Assembly: GCF_014201505.1 (NCBI RefSeq)
Contig: NZ_JACHEO010000002.1
Span: 62,001-126,000 of the forward strand
DNA: 64,000 bases
From: Desulfoprunum benzoelyticum
GTDB lineage: Bacteria; Desulfobacterota; Desulfobulbia; Desulfobulbales; Desulfocapsaceae
Direction: 5' to 3'
Shown: positions 8,523 through 17,739 of the stretch, piece by piece
How positions within the stretch are numbered: the first letter of the stretch is position 1
How the letters are laid out: each line of letters opens with the position of its first letter
Notes under the pieces: generated by a model
The model's input: the letters and a program-made list of their open reading frames with translations, nothing else
What the model was told of the DNA's origin: nothing
The model's database searches: none
Program-made: the position numbers and the translations under genes

Positions 8523-9518
8523 TTATCTGATCGCGAAGATCTTTTTGAATTCCTCGCCCCACCTGGCTATCTCGTCATCGGCGAGTTCCCTGATGGGTAT
8601 GACCTGGGCCTTGTCCATGCCGGCGATGGGGGGGAAGACGCCGGGGGCGAGGACGTATTCGCCGACGTCGTTCGCCAGCAGGGTCATGGCGTCCTTGGAC
8701 AGCCAGTAGTCCATGAATTTTTTCGCCGCTTGCGGATGCGGGGCCTTCGAGGAGATGCCCATCGCCCGTGGGGTCCCCATCAGTGGTTGATTTTCCACCC
8801 GGGCCCAGTCGAGGGGAGCCGGGGCTTTGGTGACGATATATTTGGGCATCGAGATGCCGATCTGTTTCTCGCCGCTCTCGATCGGGGCCGGGGTCGGACC
8901 GAAGGAGGCCACGAACATCGGCCGGTTCGCCGCCAGACCCTTGAGGAATTCCCGCCATTCCTGATCGGAGGCAAAGACGTTTTCCCGCAGGCCGATCAGC
9001 CAGCAGATGGTCGTGGCATGGCTGGCCGGATTCGCCATGACGATCTTGTCTTTCCACTTCGGGTCGGCGAGGTCCTGATAGCGCTTCGGCACGTCCTCCG
9101 GTTTGACCAGCTCCCTGTTGTAGATGATCCCCACATATTCGATGCCGAAGAGCTGGATGCCGTTCTTGTTCGTCCATTCCGGGTATTTCGCTGCCTCGGG
9201 AGAAACATAGGGGGCGATGACCCCCTTTTCCTTCAGCATCTCCAGGACCGGCAGCGGGGCCTGGATGACATCCGCCATCAGCTTGTTGGCCTCGAATTCG
9301 GTGAACACGGTGGAAAGGAACTTGGCCGTGGAGATCCGGGTGTATTCTCCCTTGATGCCCGTCGATTTGGAAAAAGCATCCATGATCGGCTCGATGGCCG
9401 TGATGTTGGCGTAAAAGGACACTTTGTCCTCCGCTGCGGTACCCTTACCGACCAGCAGCGACCCGGCGGCCAGAAGAAGCGCCGCGAAAACAACAAACAT
9501 TGTTTTTGCCGTTTTCAT
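8523..9518 (-). CDS. ABC transporter periplasmic substrate-binding protein (iron/phosphonate-like family)
   Basis: The 331-residue protein begins with a signal peptide (MKTAKTM, a hydrophobic core, cleavage near GTAAEDK), placing it in the periplasm. The mature part has the class II binding-protein pattern, including YANITAIEPIMDAF at the first strand, IEYVGIIYNRE, and KAPHPQAAKKFMDYWLS toward the end, as in FbpA/FutA-like and phosphonate-binding proteins. The start at 9518 is fixed by AGGAGA five to ten bases upstream; an ATG at 9542 would add eight charged residues before the signal peptide. It is the first gene of the importer operon. The ligand is unknown; the tandem-tyrosine iron site of classical FbpA is not obvious. 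Confidence 0.88.
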   Translation of the reverse strand: MKTAKTMFVVFAALLLAAGSLLVGKGTAAEDKVSFYANITAIEPIMDAFSKSTGIKGEYTRISTAKFLSTVFTEFEANKLMADVIQAPLPVLEMLKEKGVIAPYVSPEAAKYPEWTNKNGIQLFGIEYVGIIYNRELVKPEDVPKRYQDLADPKWKDKIVMANPASHATTICWLIGLRENVFASDQEWREFLKGLAANRPMFVASFGPTPAPIESGEKQIGISMPKYIVTKAPAPLDWARVENQPLMGTPRAMGISSKAPHPQAAKKFMDYWLSKDAMTLLANDVGEYVLAPGVFPPIAGMDKAQVIPIRELADDEIARWGEEFKKIFAIR

Positions 9519-9944
9519 TCCGTTTTCTCCTTTGATTTCCATGGTTGACCCGGCGATCCCCGACCTTGTGTCGAGGCCGATACACGGCTCTCATGTTTAT
9601 TCATCCTATCAAATCCGCCGAGACAATTTCAATGGCCGACGGCAAGATAAGGCAAATACCCAATACAGGGGTGATTCCCCTCCTGCTTTGAACTGTCGCT
9701 GACACGATCGCGTGTTCGCCTTTTCAAAAGCCGGGGACCGTGCGGCTGGGATCCGCCGCGATGGAACAGCGTCCGGAGGCAGCGCTGAGCTGAAGGGCGT
9801 TGAAGGGTCGTGGCTCGGTGGCCGCCATGGCTTGACAACCACGCAGATATGCTTAGCGTTACCGCCAAAATTGGCAGATAAATCAATGGCAAGGGAGCTG
9901 CATGTTCCCGTACCGTTCCGACCAAAGCATAAGAGGTATTCGTA
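9519..9944. other. Divergent intergenic region between the ABC importer operon and htpG
   Basis: No gene is supported. It holds a candidate minus-strand promoter (9603-9632). There is a small hairpin AGGGG/CCCCT at 9667-9681. On the plus strand a TTGACA at 9832-9837 lacks a well-spaced -10 box. I looked for a CIRCE element upstream of htpG and did not find one. The htpG ribosome site AAGAGGT begins at 9931. Confidence 0.5.
9603..9632 (-). promoter_or_regulatory. Candidate sigma-70 promoter for the ABC importer operon
   Basis: On the minus strand TTGAAA (complement of 9627-9632) is followed after 18 bases by TAGGAT (complement of 9603-9608). Transcription would begin near 9597, about 80 bases before the binding-protein start. 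No Fur-box-like palindrome is evident here. Confidence 0.4.
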
Positions 9945-11816
9945 ATGACAGTGAAAACCACAACCCACGAATTTCAGGCAGAGACCAAGAAGCTCCTCGA
10001 TATCGTCATCAACTCGCTGTACACCGAGCGGGATGTCTTTATCCGCGAATTAATTTCCAATGCCGCGGATGCCTTGGAGAAATTCAGGCATGAGAGCATT
10101 ACCGCCACCGATGTCTTCGATGCCCACGTGCCGCTCGAGATCAACATCAGCCTTGATGACAAGAACCACACCTTTACGATCACCGACACCGGGATCGGCA
10201 TGACCCGCCATGAGCTCGAAGCCAACCTCGGCACCATCGCCCATTCAGGGTCGAACACCTTCCTGTCCCAGCTGGCGGAGGCGGCGAAGAAGGATGTCAG
10301 CCTTATCGGCCAGTTCGGTGTCGGCTTTTACGCCGCCTTCATGGCCGGCAGCCGCGTTCTCGTGCAGAGCCGGTCCTGGGACGGCAGTGAGGGCCATGAA
10401 TGGGCCTCCGACGGCACCGGCTCCTTCACCATCAGCGAGATGCCGGGTCTGCACCGCGGCACCAGGATCATTGTCGACCTGAAAGAAGACGCCCATGATT
10501 ATGCCCAGAAATGGAAGGTCGAATCGATCATCAAACAGTATTCGTCCTTTGTTTCTTTCCCGATCAAGCTCGAGGGCGAGATTGTCAATACCGTCCAGGC
10601 CTTGTGGACCCGAAACAAGGCAGAGATCAGCGAACAGGAATATGTCGATTTTTACAAATTCGTCGGCAATGCCATCGACGAGCCGATGTACCGCCTGCAT
10701 TTTTCGGCCGATGCGCCGCTGGCGATCAATGCCCTGCTCTTCGTCCCGAAGGAGAACTTTGAAGTCATGGGTTTCGGCCGGATGGAGTCCGGAGTGAACC
10801 TGTACTGCCAGAGGATTCTGATCGATCAGCATTCTGAGAACATCCTGCCGGAATGGCTGAGGTTCCTCAAGGGTGTGGTGGACAGCGAAGACCTGCCGTT
10901 GAATATTTCCCGTCAGGCGCTGCAGGACAACGCCCTGGTCGGCAAGCTGCGCCGGGTCATTACCAAACGGTTCCTGAAATACCTGGAGGAAGAGGCGAAA
11001 CGGGATGCCGATGCGTATCTGGGTTTCTGGAAGACTTTCGGTATCTTCCTGAAGGAGGGCGCCACCTCCAGTTTTGAGTACCGCAACGATCTCGGTAAGC
11101 TGCTGCGATTCGAGTCTTCGAAGTCTGAGGCCGGCAAACCGGTGGGCCTCGCCGATTACCTGCTGCGGATGAACCCGGACCAGCAGGAAATCTACTATAT
11201 CAACGGCACCAGTCGGGCGGCGATCGAGGCCGGCCCCTATGTCGAGATGTTCAGGAAGAAGGATATCGAGATCATCTATACGATGGAACCGATCGACGAT
11301 TTCGTTCTCAGCCATCTCGGTGAGTTCGAGGGCAAGAAACTGGTCTCCGCCGATCGGGCCGATCTCGCCATTCCCGAGACCGAGGAGGAGAAAAAGGCCG
11401 AAGAGGACCAGGAGGCGGGGCTTGACAGCACACGGACCGAGGCCCTTCTCGCCTGGTTGAAGCAGACCCTGGCCGACGGGGTGCAGGATGTCATCGTGTC
11501 GAAACGGCTGGTCGATGCCCCGGCGATGATCGTCAATCCCGACAGCCATATGACCTCATCGATGCAGCGGGTCCTGGCGGCATCGCGATTCGAGAAGGGG
11601 CTCGGACTCGAGACATCGAAAAAGAACCTGGAGATCAACCTCAGGAATCCCCTCATCAAACGGCTGGCGGACCTGCAGGAATCGGACGAGGAGTTTGCCG
11701 TCGATGTGGCCAGGCAGATCTATGATAACGCGATGATTCAGGCGGGACTGGTTGTCGATCCGTTGGTCATGGTCGACAGGAACTACAAGATCCTCAAGCG
11801 GGCGGTACAAGGGTAA
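9945..11816 (+). CDS. htpG: Molecular chaperone HtpG (bacterial Hsp90)
   Basis: A 623-residue ATP-dependent chaperone that remodels late folding intermediates in the cytoplasm. The N-terminal GHKL ATPase motifs are all present: ELISNAADAL (35-44), DTGIGM (81-86) and GQFGVGFY (122-129). The middle domain contains NISRQAL and the C-terminal dimerisation part ends near residue 620. Length matches E. coli HtpG. AAGAGGT precedes the ATG by eight bases. A 187-base gap separates it from the following lipoprotein gene, and no heat-shock operator was recognised upstream. Confidence 0.97.
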   Translation: MTVKTTTHEFQAETKKLLDIVINSLYTERDVFIRELISNAADALEKFRHESITATDVFDAHVPLEINISLDDKNHTFTITDTGIGMTRHELEANLGTIAHSGSNTFLSQLAEAAKKDVSLIGQFGVGFYAAFMAGSRVLVQSRSWDGSEGHEWASDGTGSFTISEMPGLHRGTRIIVDLKEDAHDYAQKWKVESIIKQYSSFVSFPIKLEGEIVNTVQALWTRNKAEISEQEYVDFYKFVGNAIDEPMYRLHFSADAPLAINALLFVPKENFEVMGFGRMESGVNLYCQRILIDQHSENILPEWLRFLKGVVDSEDLPLNISRQALQDNALVGKLRRVITKRFLKYLEEEAKRDADAYLGFWKTFGIFLKEGATSSFEYRNDLGKLLRFESSKSEAGKPVGLADYLLRMNPDQQEIYYINGTSRAAIEAGPYVEMFRKKDIEIIYTMEPIDDFVLSHLGEFEGKKLVSADRADLAIPETEEEKKAEEDQEAGLDSTRTEALLAWLKQTLADGVQDVIVSKRLVDAPAMIVNPDSHMTSSMQRVLAASRFEKGLGLETSKKNLEINLRNPLIKRLADLQESDEEFAVDVARQIYDNAMIQAGLVVDPLVMVDRNYKILKRAVQG

Positions 11817-12003
11817 ACGTCGTTCATCGTTCTGAAGTAGTGCGCTCACAGAGAGATACCGGGCCAATGCGGCGTTCAGGGCGTCGGAGGTGGTGATCCG
11901 GCAGGCGGTCATGCGACGACATAACCATTGAAAAGTGGTGGTCTTCAGGCTATAGATCGACATGTTGTCCCGCTTTTCCGATTTCAACCAACTGGGAGGT
12001 GCT

Positions 12004-12393
12004 ATGCCCTTTTTCTGCCGTTACTGCCTGATTTTCCTGGCAACCGTGCTGCTTCTGGGCGGATGCTACAACAAGCCCGTTCGCAACCTGGCCTCGGACG
12101 TGCTGCTGATCAAGGTGGGGCAGTCAACCGGCGATGATGTGCTGACCTACCTTGGTGAGCCGGATGAACAAAAGGTCATCGACAAGGGGGGCGAACAGTG
12201 GCTGTTCAGGGAAAAGACCTCCACCGTCATGGAAAGGACCCCGGTAGTGGGCAAGTATCTCGGTAGTCCCGGCATCGTCGAGGTCATCGTGACGCTGAAG
12301 GATAATGTGGTGGTCGATAGCCGGTATGAGGCACACGACGCCGACGAAAACGATTGGACGGATGACTTTTCCTGGCAAAAGGGTGAAAAGTGA
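12004..12393 (+). CDS. Small lipoprotein, SmpA/BamE-like fold
   Basis: A 129-residue protein with a type II signal peptide: MPFFCRYC, a hydrophobic core and the lipobox LLGGC, so it is likely lipid-anchored. The mature part carries the pattern of the SmpA/OmlA (BamE-like) family: a short helix with a VGQSTGDDVLTYLGEPDE segment, then GGEQWLFRE and C-terminal strands. BamE helps outer-membrane protein assembly, but many unrelated lipoproteins share the fold, so the role is open. The start at 12004 is chosen because GGGAGGT lies immediately upstream; an in-frame start at 11962 has none. It overlaps pcm by GTGA, so the two are translationally coupled. Confidence 0.75.
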   Translation: MPFFCRYCLIFLATVLLLGGCYNKPVRNLASDVLLIKVGQSTGDDVLTYLGEPDEQKVIDKGGEQWLFREKTSTVMERTPVVGKYLGSPGIVEVIVTLKDNVVVDSRYEAHDADENDWTDDFSWQKGEK

Positions 12394-13037
12394 CCGATCG
12401 TTTTGCCACAGCCCGTGAGCGGATGGTACAGGAACAACTCGCGGCCAAGGGGATAACCGATCCGCGAGTCCTCGCCGTCATGGGGGAAGTGCCGCGCCAT
12501 CTTTTTGTCGACGACGCGATGCAGGGCCGGTCCTACGGTGATTATCCCCTGCCCATCGCCGCCGGCCAGACGATCTCACAACCTTTTATTGTCGCCTATA
12601 TGACCCAGGCCCTGGAACTGCAGGGGCATGAAAAAGTCCTGGAGATCGGGACCGGATCGGGTTATCAGGCGGCAATCCTCTCCCGCCTCTGCCGCAAGGT
12701 CTATACCGTCGAGCGGGTCAATACCCTGTTGGCCGGGGCGAGGAAGCTTTTCGATACTCTCCACTGTTTCAATATCGTCGCCAAGATGGATGACGGCACC
12801 CTCGGCTGGCCGGAGTTCGCTCCCTATGATGCGATCATCGTCACCGCCGGCGGCCCCGAGGTCCCCCACCCTCTGATCGACCAGCTGGCCGATCCCGGGC
12901 GGCTGATCATCCCGGTCGGTGACCAGGATATCCAGAATCTGCACCTTGTGACCAAAGAGAAGGGGGAAATTCGGATCGATCGTCTGGCCAGTGTCCGTTT
13001 TGTCGAACTCATCGGCGAGCATGGCTGGGGGCGCTGA
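12390..13037 (+). CDS. pcm: Protein-L-isoaspartate O-methyltransferase
   Basis: A 215-residue SAM-dependent enzyme that methylates damaged isoaspartyl residues so they can be repaired. The family pattern PLPIAAGQTISQPFIVAYM near residue 50 is followed by motif I VLEIGTGSGYQAAIL. Later motifs are YDAIIVTAG and GRLIIPVGD. The GTG start overlaps the TGA of the preceding lipoprotein gene and has GGGTGA just upstream. Together with htpG it makes a loose protein-quality neighbourhood, though co-transcription with htpG is not shown. Confidence 0.95.
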   Translation: MTDRFATARERMVQEQLAAKGITDPRVLAVMGEVPRHLFVDDAMQGRSYGDYPLPIAAGQTISQPFIVAYMTQALELQGHEKVLEIGTGSGYQAAILSRLCRKVYTVERVNTLLAGARKLFDTLHCFNIVAKMDDGTLGWPEFAPYDAIIVTAGGPEVPHPLIDQLADPGRLIIPVGDQDIQNLHLVTKEKGEIRIDRLASVRFVELIGEHGWGR

Positions 13038-13290
13038 GAACGACCTCGACCATGCGGATGCCTGCCGCTCTTTGAGCTTGTGTATCCCTCTTCTTTCCGC
13101 ACAGACCTGAACAGGTGGCCCGGCGCCGCCACTCGAACATCTTCCTCCCCATCGATTGCCATGATACCGGCAACCTCTCGATGACCGCCGGCCAATTTTG
13201 CGCCGGATCGAAAAATCAGATGCATTTGCTTGGCGAAGAGGTATTCTGACAGGAATAATTATGAGTATTTGCAAATAACAGGAGGCGAGC

Positions 13291-13713
13291 ATGATCGAGT
13301 CGACAGCAGTGAATCAGGAAATCGAGGCATTTATCAACGGCTGGGAGGATGACGACTCTGCAGCGAGGCAGGGATTTCTCGATCTCTACCGCCATGTCCG
13401 GGCGCTGGCCGGGGTGACGTTGGATTTTGTCGGCCGGCCGGGTGTCAGTTACTCGCTCCGGCCACGAGGTCGTCGCCAGGGGGAGGGCGAATTTTTCGCC
13501 ATTATCGATGTCATCGATGACGATCCCCAGGCTCGGTGGCTGTCCGTCTGTTTTTACGGCCATATGATCAGCGATCCGGAGGGCAGGGGCGAGGTCATCC
13601 CCGGCGGTCTGGCCGGTGCCGACGGCTATTGTTTCGACGTAGCCGGCGATGATGCGGGCGTGATTGAATACCTTCAGGAGCGCTGCCGGGAGGCCTGGAC
13701 CCGGGTGTCATGA
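13291..13713 (+). CDS. Conserved-looking small acidic protein of unknown function
   Basis: I do not recognise a family. The 140-residue soluble protein has no signal peptide or membrane span. It has an N-terminal helical region (to about 45), a GVSYSLRPR strand, then a WLSVCFYGHMISDPEGRGEVIPGG segment with Cys and His, and a C-terminal helix YLQERCREAW. The ATG is preceded by a strong GGAGG, which together with even codon use supports a real gene. It sits alone between pcm (253 bases upstream) and the TauE/SafE gene (124 bases downstream). Confidence 0.7.
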   Translation: MIESTAVNQEIEAFINGWEDDDSAARQGFLDLYRHVRALAGVTLDFVGRPGVSYSLRPRGRRQGEGEFFAIIDVIDDDPQARWLSVCFYGHMISDPEGRGEVIPGGLAGADGYCFDVAGDDAGVIEYLQERCREAWTRVS

Positions 13714-13837
13714 CAGGTTGCCGGTCAGTCGATGATTTTCAAGTTCACCAGGAGGTAGTGCTTGCCACTGGTCTGTCGGGTAAGGTACAGTCTCTGCTCT
13801 GATTTGTCGTGATCCGTTGTTTTAAGGGGTAGAGGCC

Positions 13838-14635
13838 ATGGAATCCATTCTGCTGATCTATCTGGCCGCCGGCGCCGTTGCCGGTCTGCTCGCCGGTCTC
13901 CTGGGGATCGGGGGCGGACTGGTGATCGTGCCGATGCTGGTCTTCTGTTTCTCGCTGCAGCATATCGACCCGGCGGTGACGATGCACCTGGCCCTGGGAA
14001 CCTCGATGGCCAGCATCATCTTCACCTCCGTTTCCAGCTTTCGGGCCCACCATCGGCGGGGGGCGGTGGAGTGGCCCCTGGTGCGGCGCATCGTTCTCGG
14101 CATCTTTGTCGGCACGTTTCTCGGCTCGTGCCTGGCGGCGAGGATGTCCACCGGTTTCCTGAAGGGCTTCTTCGTCCTCTTTCTTTATTACGTCGCCACC
14201 CAGATGCTGCTGAACACGAAGCCGAAGCCGTCCCGCCAACTGCCCGGCAACCTCGGAACTTTTGCCGTCGGCAACGTCATCGGCGCCTTTTCCAGCCTGG
14301 TTGGGATCGGCGGCGGCACCCTGTCGGTGCCGTTCATGACCTGGTGCAACATTCCGGTGCACCGGGCGATCGGCACCTCGGCGGCGATCGGCTTCCCGAT
14401 CGCCATCGCCGGGACGATCGGCTATATCGTCAACGGCTGGCACACTGCCGCGCTTCCCGCCTACTCGCTCGGCTATGTCTATCTGCCGGCCATGGTCGGC
14501 CTGGTCGCCACCAGCGTCCTCACCGCCCCGTTCGGTGTCCGCCTGGCCCACAGCCTGCCGGTCGACAAGCTGAAGCGGGTGTTCGCCGTCCTGCTCTACG
14601 TGGTCGGCACCCGGATGCTGATCAGCCTGGTCTGA
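13838..14635 (+). CDS. TauE/SafE family sulfite/anion exporter-like membrane protein
   Basis: 265 residues with about eight hydrophobic segments. Two glycine-rich repeats mark the family: GLLAGLLGIGGGLVIVPML at about residue 15 and GAFSSLVGIGGGTLSVPFM at about residue 150. These inverted halves form the TauE/SafE transporter core. Members export sulfite, sulfonates or other organic anions across the inner membrane. In a sulfate reducer, sulfite or thiosulfate handling would be plausible but is not shown. The start follows AGGGGTAGAGGCC. No neighbours suggest the substrate. Confidence 0.9.
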   Translation: MESILLIYLAAGAVAGLLAGLLGIGGGLVIVPMLVFCFSLQHIDPAVTMHLALGTSMASIIFTSVSSFRAHHRRGAVEWPLVRRIVLGIFVGTFLGSCLAARMSTGFLKGFFVLFLYYVATQMLLNTKPKPSRQLPGNLGTFAVGNVIGAFSSLVGIGGGTLSVPFMTWCNIPVHRAIGTSAAIGFPIAIAGTIGYIVNGWHTAALPAYSLGYVYLPAMVGLVATSVLTAPFGVRLAHSLPVDKLKRVFAVLLYVVGTRMLISLV

Positions 14636-14643
14636 ACTCCACC

Positions 14644-14675
14644 AAAAAAGCAAAGGCCTTTACGCTGCGGAGGCC
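14644..14675 (-). terminator. Candidate terminator for putA (minus strand)
   Basis: Read on the minus strand, GGCCT (complement of 14671-14675) and AGGCC (complement of 14655-14659) form a five-base stem, followed after a short gap by six T (complement of 14644-14649). It lies between the convergent TauE/SafE and putA stops. The stem is short, so confidence is moderate. Confidence 0.4.
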
Positions 14676-14706
14676 GTTGTCGATACCACGTTGACGCCTC
14701 AACCCA

Positions 14707-17706
14707 TCAATTGATCCAGTCGTCGGTCGCCTCGATCGGGGCGAAACCGCGTCGCATCGTATTCTCGCTGACCAGTTTGGGGTCGACGAACTGGAGGAGA
14801 TAATCAGGTCCCCCGGCCTTCGAGCCGACTCCTGACATATTGAAGCCGCCGAATGGGTGGCGCTCGACCAGGGCGCCGGTACTGCCGCGGTTGAGGTAGA
14901 GATTGCCGACGTTGAACTCGGCCCGGGCCCGGTCGAGATGTTCCGGGCTGCGGGAGAAGATGGCCCCGGTCAGGCTGAAACGGGTCGAGTTGGCCCACTC
15001 TATCGCCTGGTCGAAGTCCTTGACCTTCAACAGTGCCAGCACCGGCCCGAAGATCTCCTCCTGGGCGATACGGTGCTCCGGCCGGATGCCTTCGACAATC
15101 GTCAACGGCACATAGCAGCCGGTGGCCGGGACCTCGCGGCTGAGCAGGACCTTGCCCTCCTGCTTCGCCAGTTCGATATACTCGAGGATCGACTTCCGGG
15201 CCGTCTCGTCGACCACCGGTCCCAGCGAATTGGCAGGATCTTCGGCTGGACCGATCGTCAGCGATGCGGCAGCCTGGACCAGTCGCTCGCGGAATTTCTC
15301 GTAAATCGGTTCGACGACAATGGCGCGGGAACAGGCCGAACATTTCTGACCCTGGAAGGCAAAGGCCGAATTGATGACCTGCCTGACCGCCTCATCGAGA
15401 TCGGCGTCGTCATCGATGATGATCGCGTTCTTGCCCCCCATTTCGGCCACCACCTTCTTGATCTGCCTCTGCCCCGGCCTGACCGTCGCGGCCCTGGTGA
15501 TGATCCGCTGGCCGACCTCCATCGAGCCGGTGAAGGCGATGAGGGCGATGTCGGGATGCTCGACGAGGTAGTCGCCCATCACCGCGCCGCGGCCGGGGAC
15601 ATAATTGAAGACCCCGGCGGGCAGTCCGGCCTCGCGGAAGATCTCGACCAGATTGAAGCCGACCACCGACGACGGCCCGGCCGGTTTGTACAGCACCGGG
15701 TTGCCGGTGACGATGGCCGCCGCCGACATCCCGCAGCTGATCGCCAGCGGGAAGTTCCAGGGGGCGATGACGGCGGCGATGCCTTTGGCCTGGTAGCTCA
15801 GCAGGTTGATTTCGCCGGGGCTGGTGCCCATGCGTCGGGGAGTGCCGAGCCGGACGGCCTCCCTGGCGTAGTATTCGAGGAAGTCGATGGCCTCGGCGAC
15901 ATCGGCCTGGGCCTGGTTCCACTGTTTGCCGACCTCGAGGATCTGCCAGGCGCTCAGTTCGTAGATTCTACGGCGGGCGACGGCTGCCGCCTTGACCAGG
16001 TACTGGGCCCGCTCGGCAAACGTCAAGGCCTGCCACGCCGGAGCGGCTTGTGCGGCGGCGGTGATGGCCGCGTCAATTTCCCGGGTCGAGGCCTGGCAGA
16101 TTGTGCCGATGATCTCCTGTGGTCGGGCCGGATTGACCGAGGGCAGCCGGTCGTCGGTAACGACCTCGCGGCCGCCGATGACCAGCGGATAGGTGGCGCC
16201 GAGTTTGCCACGGACGGCGGTGATGGCGGCGACAAAGCCGTCGCGGACCTCCCGGCGGGTGAAGTCGGCGATCGGTTCGTTGACGAAGCGATCAGACCTG
16301 GCACCCGCCGGCCTGGCCTTGTCCGGGTTCTGTTCGGCGATGCGGACCAGGGTCGTGAACGGGTTTTCGACCAGCCGGTCGATTTCCGCCGCCTCGGCAA
16401 AGGACTGGCGGAGGAAGGATTCGTTGGCGGTATTCTCCAGCAGCCGCCGCACCAGATAGGCCATTCCCGGCAGCAGGTCGCCGTAGGGGGCGTAGAGCCG
16501 CACCCGTCTGGCGACGTTGAGCAACCCTTTGCGCACCGGTTCGGCCATGCCGTACAGGACCTGGAATTCGTATCGGTGCTCGGGGACCTCAAGTTCCCTG
16601 GCCATCTCCATTGCCGCCGAGATCGACCGGATGTTGTGGGAGGCGCAGGCGTAGCTGCAGATATCTTGGTTTTCGAGGATCATCCGGGTGTGGCGCTCAA
16701 AGGCGGCATCGGATTCGGCCTTGATCGTGTAGACCGGAATCTCCCAGCCGTTCTGTTTGGCGATGACCGTTTCATAGTCCCAATAGGCGCCCTTGACCAG
16801 GCGGATGGAAATCGGCAACCCCTCGCTGCGGGCCCAGGCAAGGAGGGCCTTGAGATCGGCATCGGTCTCCTTCAGGTAGGATTGGAGGGCGATGCCGAGG
16901 TGAGGATAGTCGCGGAACTCCTGGCTGGCCCGCAGGCGGCGGTACACCTCGAGGGTGATATCCTTGAAGCGGTGATGCTCCATGTCGATGCGCATGAAGC
17001 CGCCCAGTTCCCTGACCTTGCGGAGGATCGGGATCAGCCGGTTGGAGATGCCCGTCACCGATCCCTCGAAGTCCATCGGATCGGTCAGCGAGAACAGGGC
17101 CGAGGGCTTGACCGAAATGTTGATGCGCGGTGCGTGCCCCCAGTCGAGGGTGTCGTCACCGATCGCATGCCAGTCCTTGTAGGATTTTTCCAGCGCCGCC
17201 AGCAACTGAAGATACATCTCCATGAAAGAGGCGGCCTCCATCTCGCTGACCGTTGCCTCGCCGAGGATATCGACGGTCAGGGTGAAGCCGTCCTTGCGGA
17301 TTTTCTTGATGGTCTTCAACGCGTCCTTGACGTTCTCGCCGATGATGAACTGCCTGGCCATGCTTTCGAGGTTGGTGCGGATGGTCCGGTTGAGAATGAC
17401 GCCGGTGAGTTTACCGCCGAAACCGGCGCCGAGCGCCCCCCATTTCATCACCGCCGGCACATCCTGGTCATCGCCGGCAAAATACTCCCGGATATGACGG
17501 GAAAGTGATTCGGAGGTCGTGAGGTAGGGCAGGACGTCGACGAAGCGGAACAGCTGGACCTTGAAATTTTCGTTCTTCATCGACCAGTCCATGACCTTGC
17601 CGGTCCACCAGCCCTTGTTGAAGATGGAGGGGGCCTCGCCGCTGATGCTGGTGAAGAACTCCCTGCTGCGGGCAGTGATCTTTTGATCGAGGGAATTGAT
17701 ATCCAT
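14707..17706 (-). CDS. putA: Bifunctional proline dehydrogenase / L-glutamate gamma-semialdehyde dehydrogenase
   Basis: A 999-residue protein that converts proline to glutamate in two steps. Residues about 100-450 are the FAD-dependent proline dehydrogenase barrel (SIRLVKGAYWDYE is the typical barrel segment). Residues about 510-985 are the NAD-dependent aldehyde dehydrogenase, with the GQKCSAC catalytic-cysteine region near 785-791 and the EEIFGPVL motif. There is no N-terminal DNA-binding domain of the E. coli PutA kind, so it should not regulate itself. The ATG at 17706 is preceded by GAGGT. An Lrp-type regulator lies immediately upstream on the same strand and is the obvious candidate controller. 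Confidence 0.95.
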   Translation of the reverse strand: MDINSLDQKITARSREFFTSISGEAPSIFNKGWWTGKVMDWSMKNENFKVQLFRFVDVLPYLTTSESLSRHIREYFAGDDQDVPAVMKWGALGAGFGGKLTGVILNRTIRTNLESMARQFIIGENVKDALKTIKKIRKDGFTLTVDILGEATVSEMEAASFMEMYLQLLAALEKSYKDWHAIGDDTLDWGHAPRINISVKPSALFSLTDPMDFEGSVTGISNRLIPILRKVRELGGFMRIDMEHHRFKDITLEVYRRLRASQEFRDYPHLGIALQSYLKETDADLKALLAWARSEGLPISIRLVKGAYWDYETVIAKQNGWEIPVYTIKAESDAAFERHTRMILENQDICSYACASHNIRSISAAMEMARELEVPEHRYEFQVLYGMAEPVRKGLLNVARRVRLYAPYGDLLPGMAYLVRRLLENTANESFLRQSFAEAAEIDRLVENPFTTLVRIAEQNPDKARPAGARSDRFVNEPIADFTRREVRDGFVAAITAVRGKLGATYPLVIGGREVVTDDRLPSVNPARPQEIIGTICQASTREIDAAITAAAQAAPAWQALTFAERAQYLVKAAAVARRRIYELSAWQILEVGKQWNQAQADVAEAIDFLEYYAREAVRLGTPRRMGTSPGEINLLSYQAKGIAAVIAPWNFPLAISCGMSAAAIVTGNPVLYKPAGPSSVVGFNLVEIFREAGLPAGVFNYVPGRGAVMGDYLVEHPDIALIAFTGSMEVGQRIITRAATVRPGQRQIKKVVAEMGGKNAIIIDDDADLDEAVRQVINSAFAFQGQKCSACSRAIVVEPIYEKFRERLVQAAASLTIGPAEDPANSLGPVVDETARKSILEYIELAKQEGKVLLSREVPATGCYVPLTIVEGIRPEHRIAQEEIFGPVLALLKVKDFDQAIEWANSTRFSLTGAIFSRSPEHLDRARAEFNVGNLYLNRGSTGALVERHPFGGFNMSGVGSKAGGPDYLLQFVDPKLVSENTMRRGFAPIEATDDWIN

Positions 17707-17739
17707 GGATGTACCTCATGCAAAGGGAGGGAGAGGGGA

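Noticed and set aside
9519-9944. CIRCE heat-shock operator before htpG
   Set aside because: No TTAGCACTC-type inverted repeat could be found in the gap.
14857-17508. 883-codon open frame on the plus strand opposite putA
   Set aside because: Exactly antisense to an unmistakable PutA; Gly/Asp/Arg-rich composition with no motif, typical of the complementary frame in GC-rich DNA.
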